Under the pieces are notes generated by a model that worked only from the letters and a program-made list of their open reading frames with translations, was not told the origin of the DNA and did not search any database. The translations under genes and the position numbers were made by a program. Shown here in pieces: positions 24,582 to 33,071 of a stretch of 41,040 nt of DNA; position 1 is the first letter of the stretch, and each line of letters opens with the position of its first letter. Source of the DNA: an uncultured Clostridia bacterium (GTDB taxonomy: Bacteria; Bacillota; Clostridia; TANB77; CAG-465); contig CAOYAN010000018.1 in NCBI GenBank assembly GCA_948562205.1, forward strand, positions 1-41,040. Direction: 5' to 3'.

Positions 24582-27500
24582 TTAATTACTTGCGATTACA
24601 TACAGTTTAATTCCCAATGTATCAAATAACCATGTTTTAGTAACTCCTAATAATTCTAGTTGAGCATCCGTTACTTTATTTTTAGATACTCCTGGTTGAA
24701 CAATGTATATATTCATTTTAGTTGAATATACTCTTGACATATTTATCAATGAATTAACTGTATTTTTATCACCTATTTCAAATCTGCTTGCCCCATTGTG
24801 TTTATTTTCTCTTAAATTTTCTCTTCTTAATATGTGTTTCAACAATCTTTCTGGTTTTATTTTCCAATTAATTGATTTTTGAGCTTGTCCACATACTTCA
24901 TATAAATCTCCTATTCTTGCCCCAGGTAAATCTTCTTTTGAATATTTACAATGGAACAAATCTATATTAATTATCTCATTATCGGTTTTTATAGCTATAA
25001 TATCTGATATTTCTCCAGAACCATCGTCATCGAAAATCAAATCATACCCATTAGACTTAATAGTATCAATTACCTTATATTGAATTGTATCATTTTCTTT
25101 TTCAATTCCTTGGGATTCTTTTCTAATATCTATTTTATCCCAATTATATACAATAATATCTTCTTTGTTAAATTTAGGAATTCCTTTTGTAGTTGCTTCT
25201 AGATAATATGTATTCTCTAGCGTTGAGCCATCTGCATAAGTTATTTTAGGTGGATATAATTCAAACCATTCTGTTAGCTCTTTATATCTATATCCTGTTT
25301 TTATTTCTACTTTTTTCCCCTCTTTAGAATAAACTGCTTTTTTATTAATTATCTTCATTTCAAATTTTTCATTAATACCATTTTCTTCACTTTCTATTAC
25401 AAATTTTATTTTTCCATTTTCTATATCATTAGATAACTTTATATCAACCTCTGTTAATTCAGCTGTTTTGTCCCCACATCTTATGATGTATCTACTTTCA
25501 TTGTCAATTAATATATCAGGTTGAAATTCTATACATACTGGAACCTTATTAGGTAATTTTTCTATATCTTGAGGAACTGGTATATCTTTTATAATTTCTT
25601 CTACCTTAATATCAGGATTACAAATTTTTTCTCCTACTCTATCACACCACTCTTTCCATTCCAATAGGTTACCGATTTTTTTGCTCCATATTTTTCCTTT
25701 TTTAGAACATCCAATACTTGTTTCATCTTGATTTTCATATCCCTTTCCAAATAAATTATTTTTATATGAGTTTAATTTATTTGGGTCAGATATTCCCTCT
25801 ATTACATCTCTTCCTGCGTACATTCTATAACTTACATATCCACTATTATTTGCATTTAATCCCAATGTAGAAAGCTTTAGTCGTTGTATATTATATAAAC
25901 ATTTAAAGGTATTTTCACCTTTTATGGGTTCTGCATCTTCAAAACATTTATTCAATATTTCTGTAGGTGGATTCTTTGTAGTAGTTCCTACATAAATGAT
26001 TTTTTTGTATTTATCAAAATATATAATATATAAGTCAAATACAACCTCTCTAACGTCTTCATTTCTGCACCAATCAGTTTTTCCTACATGTTTTTCTATA
26101 CATGCTAGCACATTTTCTTCATAGTTCTGTGATATAATAATATTATCATTCTTTATTTTTTCTATTGCTCTGTCAATTAAAAAATTTTGATATTTTGTTT
26201 TAAAAGTATACATACTTAATGCAGGATATATATTTTGGAGTGGAACTATTTCTGGAATTTCCCCCTCAAAATTTTGTAAAAATTTAATTTTTCTATCTTC
26301 TTTATCAACTAATACATCTGCTGTCTGTCTAATAATCTTATTCCAATCTGAATCCTGTGAATATAATTCTTCCATAGCTTTATTCGTCATCTCATTTGAA
26401 ATATTAGCTATTATAGTAGCATCTCCAATCTTATTATTGCTCGTTCTTGTAAATCTTCCAACAAATTGTATAGTTGTTGCTATAGACTTGTGTGGATCAT
26501 GTATTGCTGCAATTTTTAATCTTGGGAAATCGAAACCTTCTCCTAACATATTTACGCAAATAATGATTTTACAATCTCCTTTATAAAGCTTTTCTAATAT
26601 TTCATTTTTCTTATTTTTATTCATTTCATTATTTATCATTAACGGTTTAAATTCCGGTGCTATTTGATTATATATTTCTGATACTTGCTCTGCCCTTCTA
26701 ATAGATTCAACTCTTGCCATAGCGACATGTTCCCAACCATCTTCTATATCTCTTTTTAATACTTCAACTGTTTTTTTAGCTATTGTTTCATCTGCTTTTT
26801 GCTCATCAAATTGCATAACTGATTCAAAATTAATAGCTTTAAAGTATTTTTCTTCTTGTGCTTGCAATAAACTATACTTATATATAATATCTCCTTTTAG
26901 CATTTTCCCATCATTTCTAAATGGCGTAGCTGTAAATTGTACAATTTTATTTTTAAACTTATTAGCTATATCTCCCCATTTATTCAATGTAATATGATGG
27001 GCTTCATCAATAAATAAATGTGAAAAATTATTATTCATATTTTTTTTGTCTAAATTTATAGCTAATTGCATACTTGTAATTACAACATTACATTGTTTAA
27101 AAAATTCTGCTTCTTCCCCTTTTGATTTAAATCCCTTTTTTAAGATTCCAACAACAGGATATTTACAATTTCTATTTATAATGCTTAATTTTGTTAATAT
27201 TCCTAATTGCTTAAATTTATTCCCTATTTGCTCTCTTAATGCATTACTAGGAGTAATGACTATTAGTCTTTTTATCTCTTCACTTAAAAAAGTTGTAAGC
27301 ATTACTTCTGTTTTTCCCGTTCCTGTTGGCATTACTACTATTCCCTCTTTATATTTTGGGTTAGTAATGTTAGATAGTATTGCATGAATAGCTCCTACTT
27401 GTGGTGTTCTTAATCCTACTCTAATTATATCGTCATTCTCTATTATTTCCTTTTTTATTTTATAATTTGCTTCATACAATTCCTTTATTCGTTCTATATC

Positions 27501-27767
27501 TTCATCTTGCACATATTTAAACCATTTTAATTCAGTTTCTTCATTTAGCTCTGAATCCTTATATTTTAATACATATTTATAATTTTTAAATCTTCTATTT
27601 TGATTAGTTATTAGTATATCTTCATCTAAAATCGTTTTTAGTAAATATCCATCTTCACATTCATATAATTTAACATCTTCATTTAATCCTGCAAAGCCTA
27701 ATTGAAAAATATTATTTCCACTCATATAACTATTCTTAATAATATATTGTGGGATTTTAATTATCAT
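24582..27767 (-). CDS. SF2 DEAD/DEAH helicase with C-terminal nuclease-like domain
   Basis: A 1061-aa enzyme. After an N-terminal domain of about 110 residues comes an SF2 helicase core: MPTGTGKTEVM (Walker A, about 146-156), FIDEAHHIT (motif II), FTATPFRNDG (motif III) and QFVGRFTR (motif VI). Residues 550-900 are unrecognised. The end, about 908-1000, has DDDGSGEISDIIAI, then IDLFHCKYSKEDLPGAR and YEVCGQAQKS, an arrangement seen in nuclease-like tails of helicases; D922 and H939-x-K941 may form a variant PD-(D/E)XK site. This suggests a DNA-unwinding and cleaving defence protein. Its start overlaps the stop of the membrane coiled-coil gene by 11 bases, so the two are coupled. Confidence 0.85.
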   Translation of the reverse strand: MIIKIPQYIIKNSYMSGNNIFQLGFAGLNEDVKLYECEDGYLLKTILDEDILITNQNRRFKNYKYVLKYKDSELNEETELKWFKYVQDEDIERIKELYEANYKIKKEIIENDDIIRVGLRTPQVGAIHAILSNITNPKYKEGIVVMPTGTGKTEVMLTTFLSEEIKRLIVITPSNALREQIGNKFKQLGILTKLSIINRNCKYPVVGILKKGFKSKGEEAEFFKQCNVVITSMQLAINLDKKNMNNNFSHLFIDEAHHITLNKWGDIANKFKNKIVQFTATPFRNDGKMLKGDIIYKYSLLQAQEEKYFKAINFESVMQFDEQKADETIAKKTVEVLKRDIEDGWEHVAMARVESIRRAEQVSEIYNQIAPEFKPLMINNEMNKNKKNEILEKLYKGDCKIIICVNMLGEGFDFPRLKIAAIHDPHKSIATTIQFVGRFTRTSNNKIGDATIIANISNEMTNKAMEELYSQDSDWNKIIRQTADVLVDKEDRKIKFLQNFEGEIPEIVPLQNIYPALSMYTFKTKYQNFLIDRAIEKIKNDNIIISQNYEENVLACIEKHVGKTDWCRNEDVREVVFDLYIIYFDKYKKIIYVGTTTKNPPTEILNKCFEDAEPIKGENTFKCLYNIQRLKLSTLGLNANNSGYVSYRMYAGRDVIEGISDPNKLNSYKNNLFGKGYENQDETSIGCSKKGKIWSKKIGNLLEWKEWCDRVGEKICNPDIKVEEIIKDIPVPQDIEKLPNKVPVCIEFQPDILIDNESRYIIRCGDKTAELTEVDIKLSNDIENGKIKFVIESEENGINEKFEMKIINKKAVYSKEGKKVEIKTGYRYKELTEWFELYPPKITYADGSTLENTYYLEATTKGIPKFNKEDIIVYNWDKIDIRKESQGIEKENDTIQYKVIDTIKSNGYDLIFDDDGSGEISDIIAIKTDNEIINIDLFHCKYSKEDLPGARIGDLYEVCGQAQKSINWKIKPERLLKHILRRENLRENKHNGASRFEIGDKNTVNSLINMSRVYSTKMNIYIVQPGVSKNKVTDAQLELLGVTKTWLFDTLGIKLYVIASN

Positions 27768-28179
27768 TTCTATTTTCTCCTCCTTTCACTTTTGTCTGGT
27801 TAAATGCTTCTTTTATCGCCTTATCTAGTTGTTCTTGTACACTATCTTTATTAAAAATACTTCCAAATATTTGACTTGTTGCACTATTTACTGACTCATT
27901 ATTAGCAATTTCTGTAGTTTTTTTAATTTCATTTTCGTTTTCTAATTTTAATATTTCTAACTTATATTTTTGTTCAACTTCTTTTAATTCAAGTTCTAAC
28001 TTATGCTTTTCCTTCATTGCTTCAACATCTATTTTATGTTGATTTATTAACTTCTCCATATCAGCTGTATTTTGTATTTTTAATACTTCGATATCCTTTT
28101 TATTTCCACTCCTAGCCACTAGATATGTTATAATACCACTTATTAGCGCAGTTATGATTGAAAAAATATGTGTTTCCAT
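27757..28179 (-). CDS. Membrane-anchored coiled-coil protein
   Basis: A 140-aa protein with one N-terminal membrane helix (about 5-22, IFSIITALISGIITYLVA) and a long charged coiled coil (about 28-92, with KHKLELELKEVEQKYKLEI), then a polar tail. It has no recognised family. The reading frame ends 11 bases inside the helicase gene. Coupled expression suggests that it tethers or senses for the helicase-nuclease at the membrane, which is inference. AGAGGTGATAAGGG precedes ATG 28179. The gap upstream (28180-28315) carries two copies of AAAAAAATTATAAT, the second likely part of its promoter. Confidence 0.75.
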   Translation of the reverse strand: METHIFSIITALISGIITYLVARSGNKKDIEVLKIQNTADMEKLINQHKIDVEAMKEKHKLELELKEVEQKYKLEILKLENENEIKKTTEIANNESVNSATSQIFGSIFNKDSVQEQLDKAIKEAFNQTKVKGGENRNDN

Positions 28180-28315
28180 CCCTTATCACCTCTTTTCCAT
28201 AATTTTATTTTCAAGTACTTGTTATAGTTATTATAATTTTTTTGAATTATTAATTCTATACAAAATCTGACCAGAAAATTATAATTTTTTTAAATTTTCG
28301 AGTCATATCGTATCA

Positions 28316-28654
28316 TTATATAATTTCTTTGGCTTCTCTTTTACTTTTAAAATACAATATCTTTTTTAAGGTTTCTTTCTTTTCCTCTAATGATATTTTA
28401 TCGTTCTCGAAGTATCGTTTTGCTATTTGTAAGACTTGTTCTGAATTTAACGCTTTTTTATTAAATAAATTGTCCATGCTGACATCAAAATAGTCACTAA
28501 TTATTACAGCATCATATAGACTCATTTCTCTCCTACCTGTTTCCCAACTTGACACCTTAGATCTACTTATATTTAAATCTTCAGCCATCTTTTCTTGCGA
28601 TACCCCTTTTAGTATCCTCTGTACTTTCAAATCAACTCCTAATCTTTCATTCAT
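28316..28654 (-). CDS. XRE-family transcriptional regulator
   Basis: A 112-aa DNA-binding protein. Residues 7-60 form a Cro/C1-type helix-turn-helix, with VSQEKMAEDLNISRSKVSSW as the recognition region and TGRREMSLYDAVIISDYFDV completing the domain. The C-terminal 45 residues are helical and probably dimerise. GGAGG lies 6 bases before ATG. Its own promoter contains a perfect palindrome between the -35 and -10 boxes, so it probably represses itself and perhaps the helicase module downstream. Such regulators often guard phage or defence genes. Confidence 0.9.
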   Translation of the reverse strand: MNERLGVDLKVQRILKGVSQEKMAEDLNISRSKVSSWETGRREMSLYDAVIISDYFDVSMDNLFNKKALNSEQVLQIAKRYFENDKISLEEKKETLKKILYFKSKREAKEII

Positions 28655-28680
28655 TTACTTCCTCCATTTTTTTCATATAT

Positions 28681-28708
28681 ATCATATTTGTTGCAAATAT
28701 TTTGTCGA
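28681..28708 (-). promoter_or_regulatory. XRE promoter with embedded operator palindrome
   Basis: TCGACA (28703-28708), a 16-bp spacer and TATGAT (28681-28686). The palindrome ATATTTG-TTG-CAAATAT at 28684-28700 fills the spacer, the expected place for a repressor to block RNA polymerase. Confidence 0.62.
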
Positions 28709-28789
28709 AATTTGTTTTTTATTATCAAAAAAGCAAAATAATCCTGTAATTTTTAATTACTCTCATACTCTGCTTTTCTTTCGTATACT

Positions 28790-29431
28790 TTATTCTAAAT
28801 ATTCTTTCAATCCATCAACTATTTTATAAACTTTTGTCATTGGATTTCTTTGTGATGCATGTCCATCTTTATTTAATTCTTTCATGTACTTGCAATTCTT
28901 TATTGCAGTATGTAACTTTCCTTCACTTGTAACCTTATCAAATATATTTGTATCGTTTTTAGTATAATTGCCTAAACCATTTTTCTGAAATTCTTTGCTT
29001 AGTTCTTGTAACACATCATCCTTTGAAACATATCTGTTTATCTTTTTAAAATGTGCCAATATCCAAAGTTCAAAGTTAGGATTAGACCATGCTACATTAT
29101 AATTGCAGTTATCTATTGCTGCATCAAATTGTTTATCATTATAATCATCTTTATCAAATACTACCCAAACTTGTCCATATACTTTATTAGCATGGTTAAT
29201 TATCTTTTGAGTATATTTTACTAAAGATGTAGTATTCATTCCAGTACCTTTCACATCAATATTCGGAATTAAAATATCTACCTTATTACCGTACTTTTCA
29301 TTGATTTTTCTTTTTAATCCATTAAAATAATTAGGTTCTGTTTTCTTTCCTTCACATACAATCAAGTAATTGGCTGGTGCTTGCCTTTTACTTTTTAGTC
29401 TGTCTTTTCTTGAAATATTATTATTTTTCAT
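28790..29431 (-). CDS. rloB: RloB/AbiLii-like Toprim protein
   Basis: A 213-aa protein of the RloB family, the partner half of AbiL-type abortive infection systems. The Toprim-like metal site is visible: Glu27 in IVCEGKKTEPNYF and Asp93/95/96 in VVFDKDDYND, followed by SNPNFELWILAHF, a family signature. Related Toprim partners, such as AriB of PARIS, are effector nucleases released by an ATPase sensor, so a toxic nuclease role after phage infection is likely. The start overlaps the stop of rloA by 11 bases with no strong ribosome binding site, so translation depends on rloA. The length is usual for the family. Confidence 0.9.
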   Translation of the reverse strand: MKNNNISRKDRLKSKRQAPANYLIVCEGKKTEPNYFNGLKRKINEKYGNKVDILIPNIDVKGTGMNTTSLVKYTQKIINHANKVYGQVWVVFDKDDYNDKQFDAAIDNCNYNVAWSNPNFELWILAHFKKINRYVSKDDVLQELSKEFQKNGLGNYTKNDTNIFDKVTSEGKLHTAIKNCKYMKELNKDGHASQRNPMTKVYKIVDGLKEYLE

Positions 29432-30659
29432 AATCTATATCAAATTCTTCTAGTACTGGAATAGCACCATATCTTCCAGTTAAATAGTCTTTATTGTATG
29501 TTGCATCGTTTCTTACTTTTTTACCTGCATTTTTATCATCTTCTATTATATAATCAGATAAAGCATATATTTCTGAAATACCATCTTTGTCTTTTTCTGC
29601 AAACCATATTTCATCTCTTCTAAATGTTTCCTTATTTAAGTTTACTGTATCATGTGTTGAATATATTAACTGTCCATTGCCTTTATTTGTTTCACTATTA
29701 TGGAATAAATTAATTATATATCTTGTTAATAAAGGATGTAATTTTGCATCTAATTCATCAACAAATAATACCATTCCATTTTTTAATGCATCCATGAAGA
29801 AATCAAATAAATGGAACATCTTTCTAGTACCATTAGATTCTAAATAAAATGGTAATGCTTTTAATTCTCCATTTTCTCCTTTATGAATAACTTCGATATC
29901 TATAATACCATTGTTGCTTTTAACAGCTTCTATTGAATCTGGTGTTGTTTTTATTCCTTCAATTCCAGAGTCAAATGTTTTTATAAATTTTAATAATTCT
30001 TTTTTATAATTTTCATCACTTAAAATTTTCAATGAAACTCTATTATTAATAAATCTTTCAAAATTAGGATTTCCTAAATCTAAATATGTGCTATTTACAA
30101 ACCAGTCATATACATTACTAAAGTCTTCATTGCTTTTATCTATTGATCTATATGATTTTAAGAATAAACTTGTATCGTCTACATTTGTTAAATCAAATAA
30201 TTTATTTTTAACTTTCATAATTTGAACATTATTATTATTTCTTTCAAAAATAGAATAGAATTTATTTACTCTTTTCTCAAATAGCCACTCTGAAACTATT
30301 TTATCTTTTAAAACTTCAAATCCGTATTTATATATTTTGTTGTTTTTGGCTAATATTTCCACTTCTAAAGCAATTGGTTCATCATTTATCATAAAACTAT
30401 ATATATTTTCTTCATCTATTGGAGAATTCTTTTTAGAATCATCGCTTACTAATATTCTATTTTTCATATAATCAAAAGCTTGTAATACATTAGTTTTTCC
30501 ACTAGCATTAGCACCATAAATTGCAGATACTTTTAAATATTCACCATTATCTATTTTAGCAACATTATACTCGTGTTCTTTTAATGATGTTGCTTCCATA
30601 TCTAAACAATTTTCGTCTTTAAATGATTTGAAATTTCTAAAACTAAATCTTATTAACAT
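29421..30659 (-). CDS. rloA: RloA/AbiLi-like AAA15 ATPase
   Basis: A 412-aa ABC/SMC-type ATPase of the AAA15 (OLD-like) group. It opens with LIRFSFRNFKSFKDE; Walker A is GANASGKT at 49-56; the ABC-type signature is SNGTRKM; Walker B is VLFVDELDAKLHP; and the switch His is in IYSTHDT. Such ATPases act as phage sensors that hold a Toprim effector inactive, as in PARIS and probably AbiL. AAAGGAGG lies 7 bases before ATG 30659. The promoter, at 30685-30713, is part of a long hairpin. It forms a two-gene module with rloB. Confidence 0.92.
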   Translation of the reverse strand: MLIRFSFRNFKSFKDENCLDMEATSLKEHEYNVAKIDNGEYLKVSAIYGANASGKTNVLQAFDYMKNRILVSDDSKKNSPIDEENIYSFMINDEPIALEVEILAKNNKIYKYGFEVLKDKIVSEWLFEKRVNKFYSIFERNNNNVQIMKVKNKLFDLTNVDDTSLFLKSYRSIDKSNEDFSNVYDWFVNSTYLDLGNPNFERFINNRVSLKILSDENYKKELLKFIKTFDSGIEGIKTTPDSIEAVKSNNGIIDIEVIHKGENGELKALPFYLESNGTRKMFHLFDFFMDALKNGMVLFVDELDAKLHPLLTRYIINLFHNSETNKGNGQLIYSTHDTVNLNKETFRRDEIWFAEKDKDGISEIYALSDYIIEDDKNAGKKVRNDATYNKDYLTGRYGAIPVLEEFDIDYEK

Positions 30660-30684
30660 TTTTAAATCCTCCTTTACTTTATAT

Positions 30685-30713
30685 ATTATATGCTAAAATT
30701 TAAAAAATATCAA
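30685..30713 (-). promoter_or_regulatory. Promoter of rloAB inside a hairpin arm
   Basis: TTGATA (30708-30713), a 17-bp spacer and TATAAT (30685-30690). The -35 box is within the left arm of the hairpin at 30702-30753. Confidence 0.72.
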
Positions 30714-30753
30714 TATTTTTGAGATATTTTCTCAAATTTTATTGATATTTTTT
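30702..30753 (-). terminator. 52-bp two-stage hairpin, terminator of the six-gene operon
   Basis: The outer arms AAAAAATATCAATA (30702-30715) and TATTGATATTTTTT (30740-30753) pair perfectly; inner TTTGAGA and TCTCAAA form a second stem. On the minus strand the stem ends in T6, so it can terminate the operon that stops at 30782. It also carries the -35 box of rloAB. Confidence 0.7.
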
Positions 30754-30781
30754 AAATTTTTTTAAGTTTACAAGTAACCCT

Positions 30782-31054
30782 CTATTCTATCTTTTTGTTT
30801 AAAGGAAAATTACTAAAATTTCTATATTTATTATTTTCCCACTCTTCATATTTCCTTTTATAATTTTCTTCATCGCTTGCTAATACTTCTGTGCCATCAT
30901 CGAAAATAATTAAAATTTTACTAAAGTCCTTACCTCCAAAATGTAAATAGTCTTGTCCACCATCTATATAGCAATTTGCACATTTGCAGTTTACTAAATT
31001 ATGTCTATGTTTTGATTCAATAATCTCATTACATTTTAAACATTTAATTTTCAT
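30782..31054 (-). CDS. Small zinc-ribbon protein, DUF7695-like
   Basis: A 90-aa protein. The N-terminal half is a zinc ribbon with CLKCNEII and, 20 residues on, CKCANC, followed by YIDGGQDYLHFGG, which resembles the DUF7695 family of small clostridial and phage proteins. The rest is a short beta segment and a charged helix. ATG 31054 is chosen, with GAGG about 10 bases upstream; an ATG at 31069 is upstream of that site. It is the last gene of the six-gene operon, 29 bases after the DUF2075 gene. No function is known; zinc ribbons often bind nucleic acid. Confidence 0.75.
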   Translation of the reverse strand: MKIKCLKCNEIIESKHRHNLVNCKCANCYIDGGQDYLHFGGKDFSKILIIFDDGTEVLASDEENYKRKYEEWENNKYRNFSNFPLNKKIE

Positions 31055-31083
31055 ACTTAAATTCCTCATCTATATATTCTTTG

Positions 31084-33045
31084 TTAGTCATATCTATATT
31101 CTTCACTATCTTCAGCAACCATTAAATCACTATAATGTTCCTCTTCAGCAATAGGATAAACAATACCTTCATTTTGATTTAATCTTTTCTTTAGATAATT
31201 TGATAAGTTTTTATCTGTACAATAGATATAGCAACCTTTTTGCCCTCTAGTCATTAATGTCCTATATGTATTTTTTATTATTTCATCTGCTATTTTCTCT
31301 GCTTTATCAAAATCTTGTTGAAACATTTTATATATTCCCTTTATTGATTGATCTGTCTTTGCTCTTTCTGTAACATCTGTAATTACTTTACCATTTTCAT
31401 ATCTTAAATCATTTCCAATAATTACTCCAACATAATCAAATTCAAGTCCTTGTGCTGTATGTATACATCCTATTTCATTTACTGACTCTGAATCAATTGC
31501 CCATGTTTGACTATTTCCTAAATTCCAACTCATTGCAAAATTATATTCTGGAATGGTTATATCAAATATATCTGATTTATTTTTTCCTTCTTTTATCCAA
31601 TTCCAGCAGTATCCTGCAAGTAATCTTGCTTTATTATTTATTTTGTTCTTTTTAAATATTATATCCCTTACTTCATTAGGAGTATCACAAATTTTAATAT
31701 CATAATCTAAATCAAATCCATTACTATTTGCTGTTTCTCTTATATCTAAGACATCATCTAACCAAGCAATATATCCATCAGATCCATTACATCTAAATTG
31801 TGATTCTAATCCCATTATTTCTGATTCAGCATTAGCTTGTCCAATATATTTTTGTATTTCTTCGATACTTCCTATATCTTTTAAAGTTACTCTTTGTGAC
31901 TCATCTATAAAAAATACTGAAAATTTAGATGCTTTAATAATTTCCTTTATTTGATTTTCACCTAAATTTTGGAACATTCCTGATTTTGCATTTAACCTAT
32001 GTGCTTCATCAACTATTAAAACATCAAATTCATTTTCTATTGATTCAACAAATGAGCCAGAGCCCTTAAATAAATTATTTATTCTTGTTTTTCTAAAATC
32101 TCCACTTAACTTTGTGGCATAAACATTTCTAGGTGCTGCATTTTTAGTTACATATGAGCAAACCATATTTTCATTTGTTAATTTTACTAACAAATTGATT
32201 GCCAATACTGATTTTCCTGTACCTGGTCCACCTTTAACTATTAAAGATCTTTTGTTTCCATCTCTATATGATTTTCTTGCCATTTCTAATGCTGTTTCGT
32301 ATACAAGTTTTTGGTCATCAATCATAATGAATTCTTGATTACCTTTTAGCATACTTGATAAAGTATCTTGTAAGGACTTAGAAGGTCTAATTTTTCCATT
32401 TTCAATCATATATAATGTTTCTTTATCATCGCCATATTTAATATACTTATTGATAAAATCTCTTAACTTCTCTACATCACCTTTTATAAAAGCTGGCGCT
32501 TTTTCTAAATAATATTTATAGTTGTCTGATAATAGTGTTGGAGGTGTTACAGTTAAATAATTGTGAAGATAAGCGCATGGATGTAAGTCTATTTGTCTCT
32601 CTTGTACAGTCTCATTATAATCTTCTATTGTTGTTGCATATGACCATGCTTGATATGATGGATGTGCAACTTCTCTTAAAGCATATCCTGTATATGCTTG
32701 TACTATTCCATCTTTTCCATTAACTATATTAGCTTCAGTCCATTGTTTTAATTCAACAATAATAGCTGTATTTTTCAATTTTCCATCCTTACCTGTAATT
32801 ATAAAGTCTACTCTCTTAGATGTATTTGGAATTTTAAATTCAATAGCTATTCCTACATTTCCAGGTATGTTATTATCTATTAAAACTTTCATCATATATT
32901 GCATAGAATTATTCCATGCTTTTCTTTCAGATTGAGAGGTGTGATATCCCATTTTTTCATAAAATTTTCTATCTATATTCTCTTCAATTTTATCTTGTAC
33001 AACATCTTCTACAAATAACTGCTTTGTTGCTTCATATACTATCAT
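31084..33045 (-). CDS. PD-(D/E)XK nuclease - DUF2075 SF1 helicase fusion
   Basis: A 653-aa protein. Residues 60-110 show a nuclease site: Glu69 in IAIEFKIP, Asp80 in RVDFIIT, and Glu98-x-Lys100 in VELKQW. A DUF2075 (SF1-like) helicase follows, with VKGGPGTGKSVLA (Walker A, about 270), VLIVDEAHRL (Walker B) and FIDESQRV, and a C-terminal TAQGLEFDYVGVI and YRTLMTRGQKG. The same domain order, nuclease then DUF2075-type helicase, is reported for the antiphage enzyme Nhi, though I cannot confirm homology. ATG 33045 follows GGGGGC by 7 bases; a GTG at 33060 contains that site. It is the fifth gene of the operon, 26 bases after the HNH gene. Confidence 0.9.
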   Translation of the reverse strand: MIVYEATKQLFVEDVVQDKIEENIDRKFYEKMGYHTSQSERKAWNNSMQYMMKVLIDNNIPGNVGIAIEFKIPNTSKRVDFIITGKDGKLKNTAIIVELKQWTEANIVNGKDGIVQAYTGYALREVAHPSYQAWSYATTIEDYNETVQERQIDLHPCAYLHNYLTVTPPTLLSDNYKYYLEKAPAFIKGDVEKLRDFINKYIKYGDDKETLYMIENGKIRPSKSLQDTLSSMLKGNQEFIMIDDQKLVYETALEMARKSYRDGNKRSLIVKGGPGTGKSVLAINLLVKLTNENMVCSYVTKNAAPRNVYATKLSGDFRKTRINNLFKGSGSFVESIENEFDVLIVDEAHRLNAKSGMFQNLGENQIKEIIKASKFSVFFIDESQRVTLKDIGSIEEIQKYIGQANAESEIMGLESQFRCNGSDGYIAWLDDVLDIRETANSNGFDLDYDIKICDTPNEVRDIIFKKNKINNKARLLAGYCWNWIKEGKNKSDIFDITIPEYNFAMSWNLGNSQTWAIDSESVNEIGCIHTAQGLEFDYVGVIIGNDLRYENGKVITDVTERAKTDQSIKGIYKMFQQDFDKAEKIADEIIKNTYRTLMTRGQKGCYIYCTDKNLSNYLKKRLNQNEGIVYPIAEEEHYSDLMVAEDSEEYRYD

Positions 33046-33071
33046 AATAATTGCCCCCACTAATTATTATC

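Noticed and set aside
24582..27767. Hachiman HamB or type III restriction subunit
   Set aside because: The partner is a membrane coiled-coil protein, not HamA (DUF1837) or a Mod methyltransferase, and the nuclease-like tail differs.
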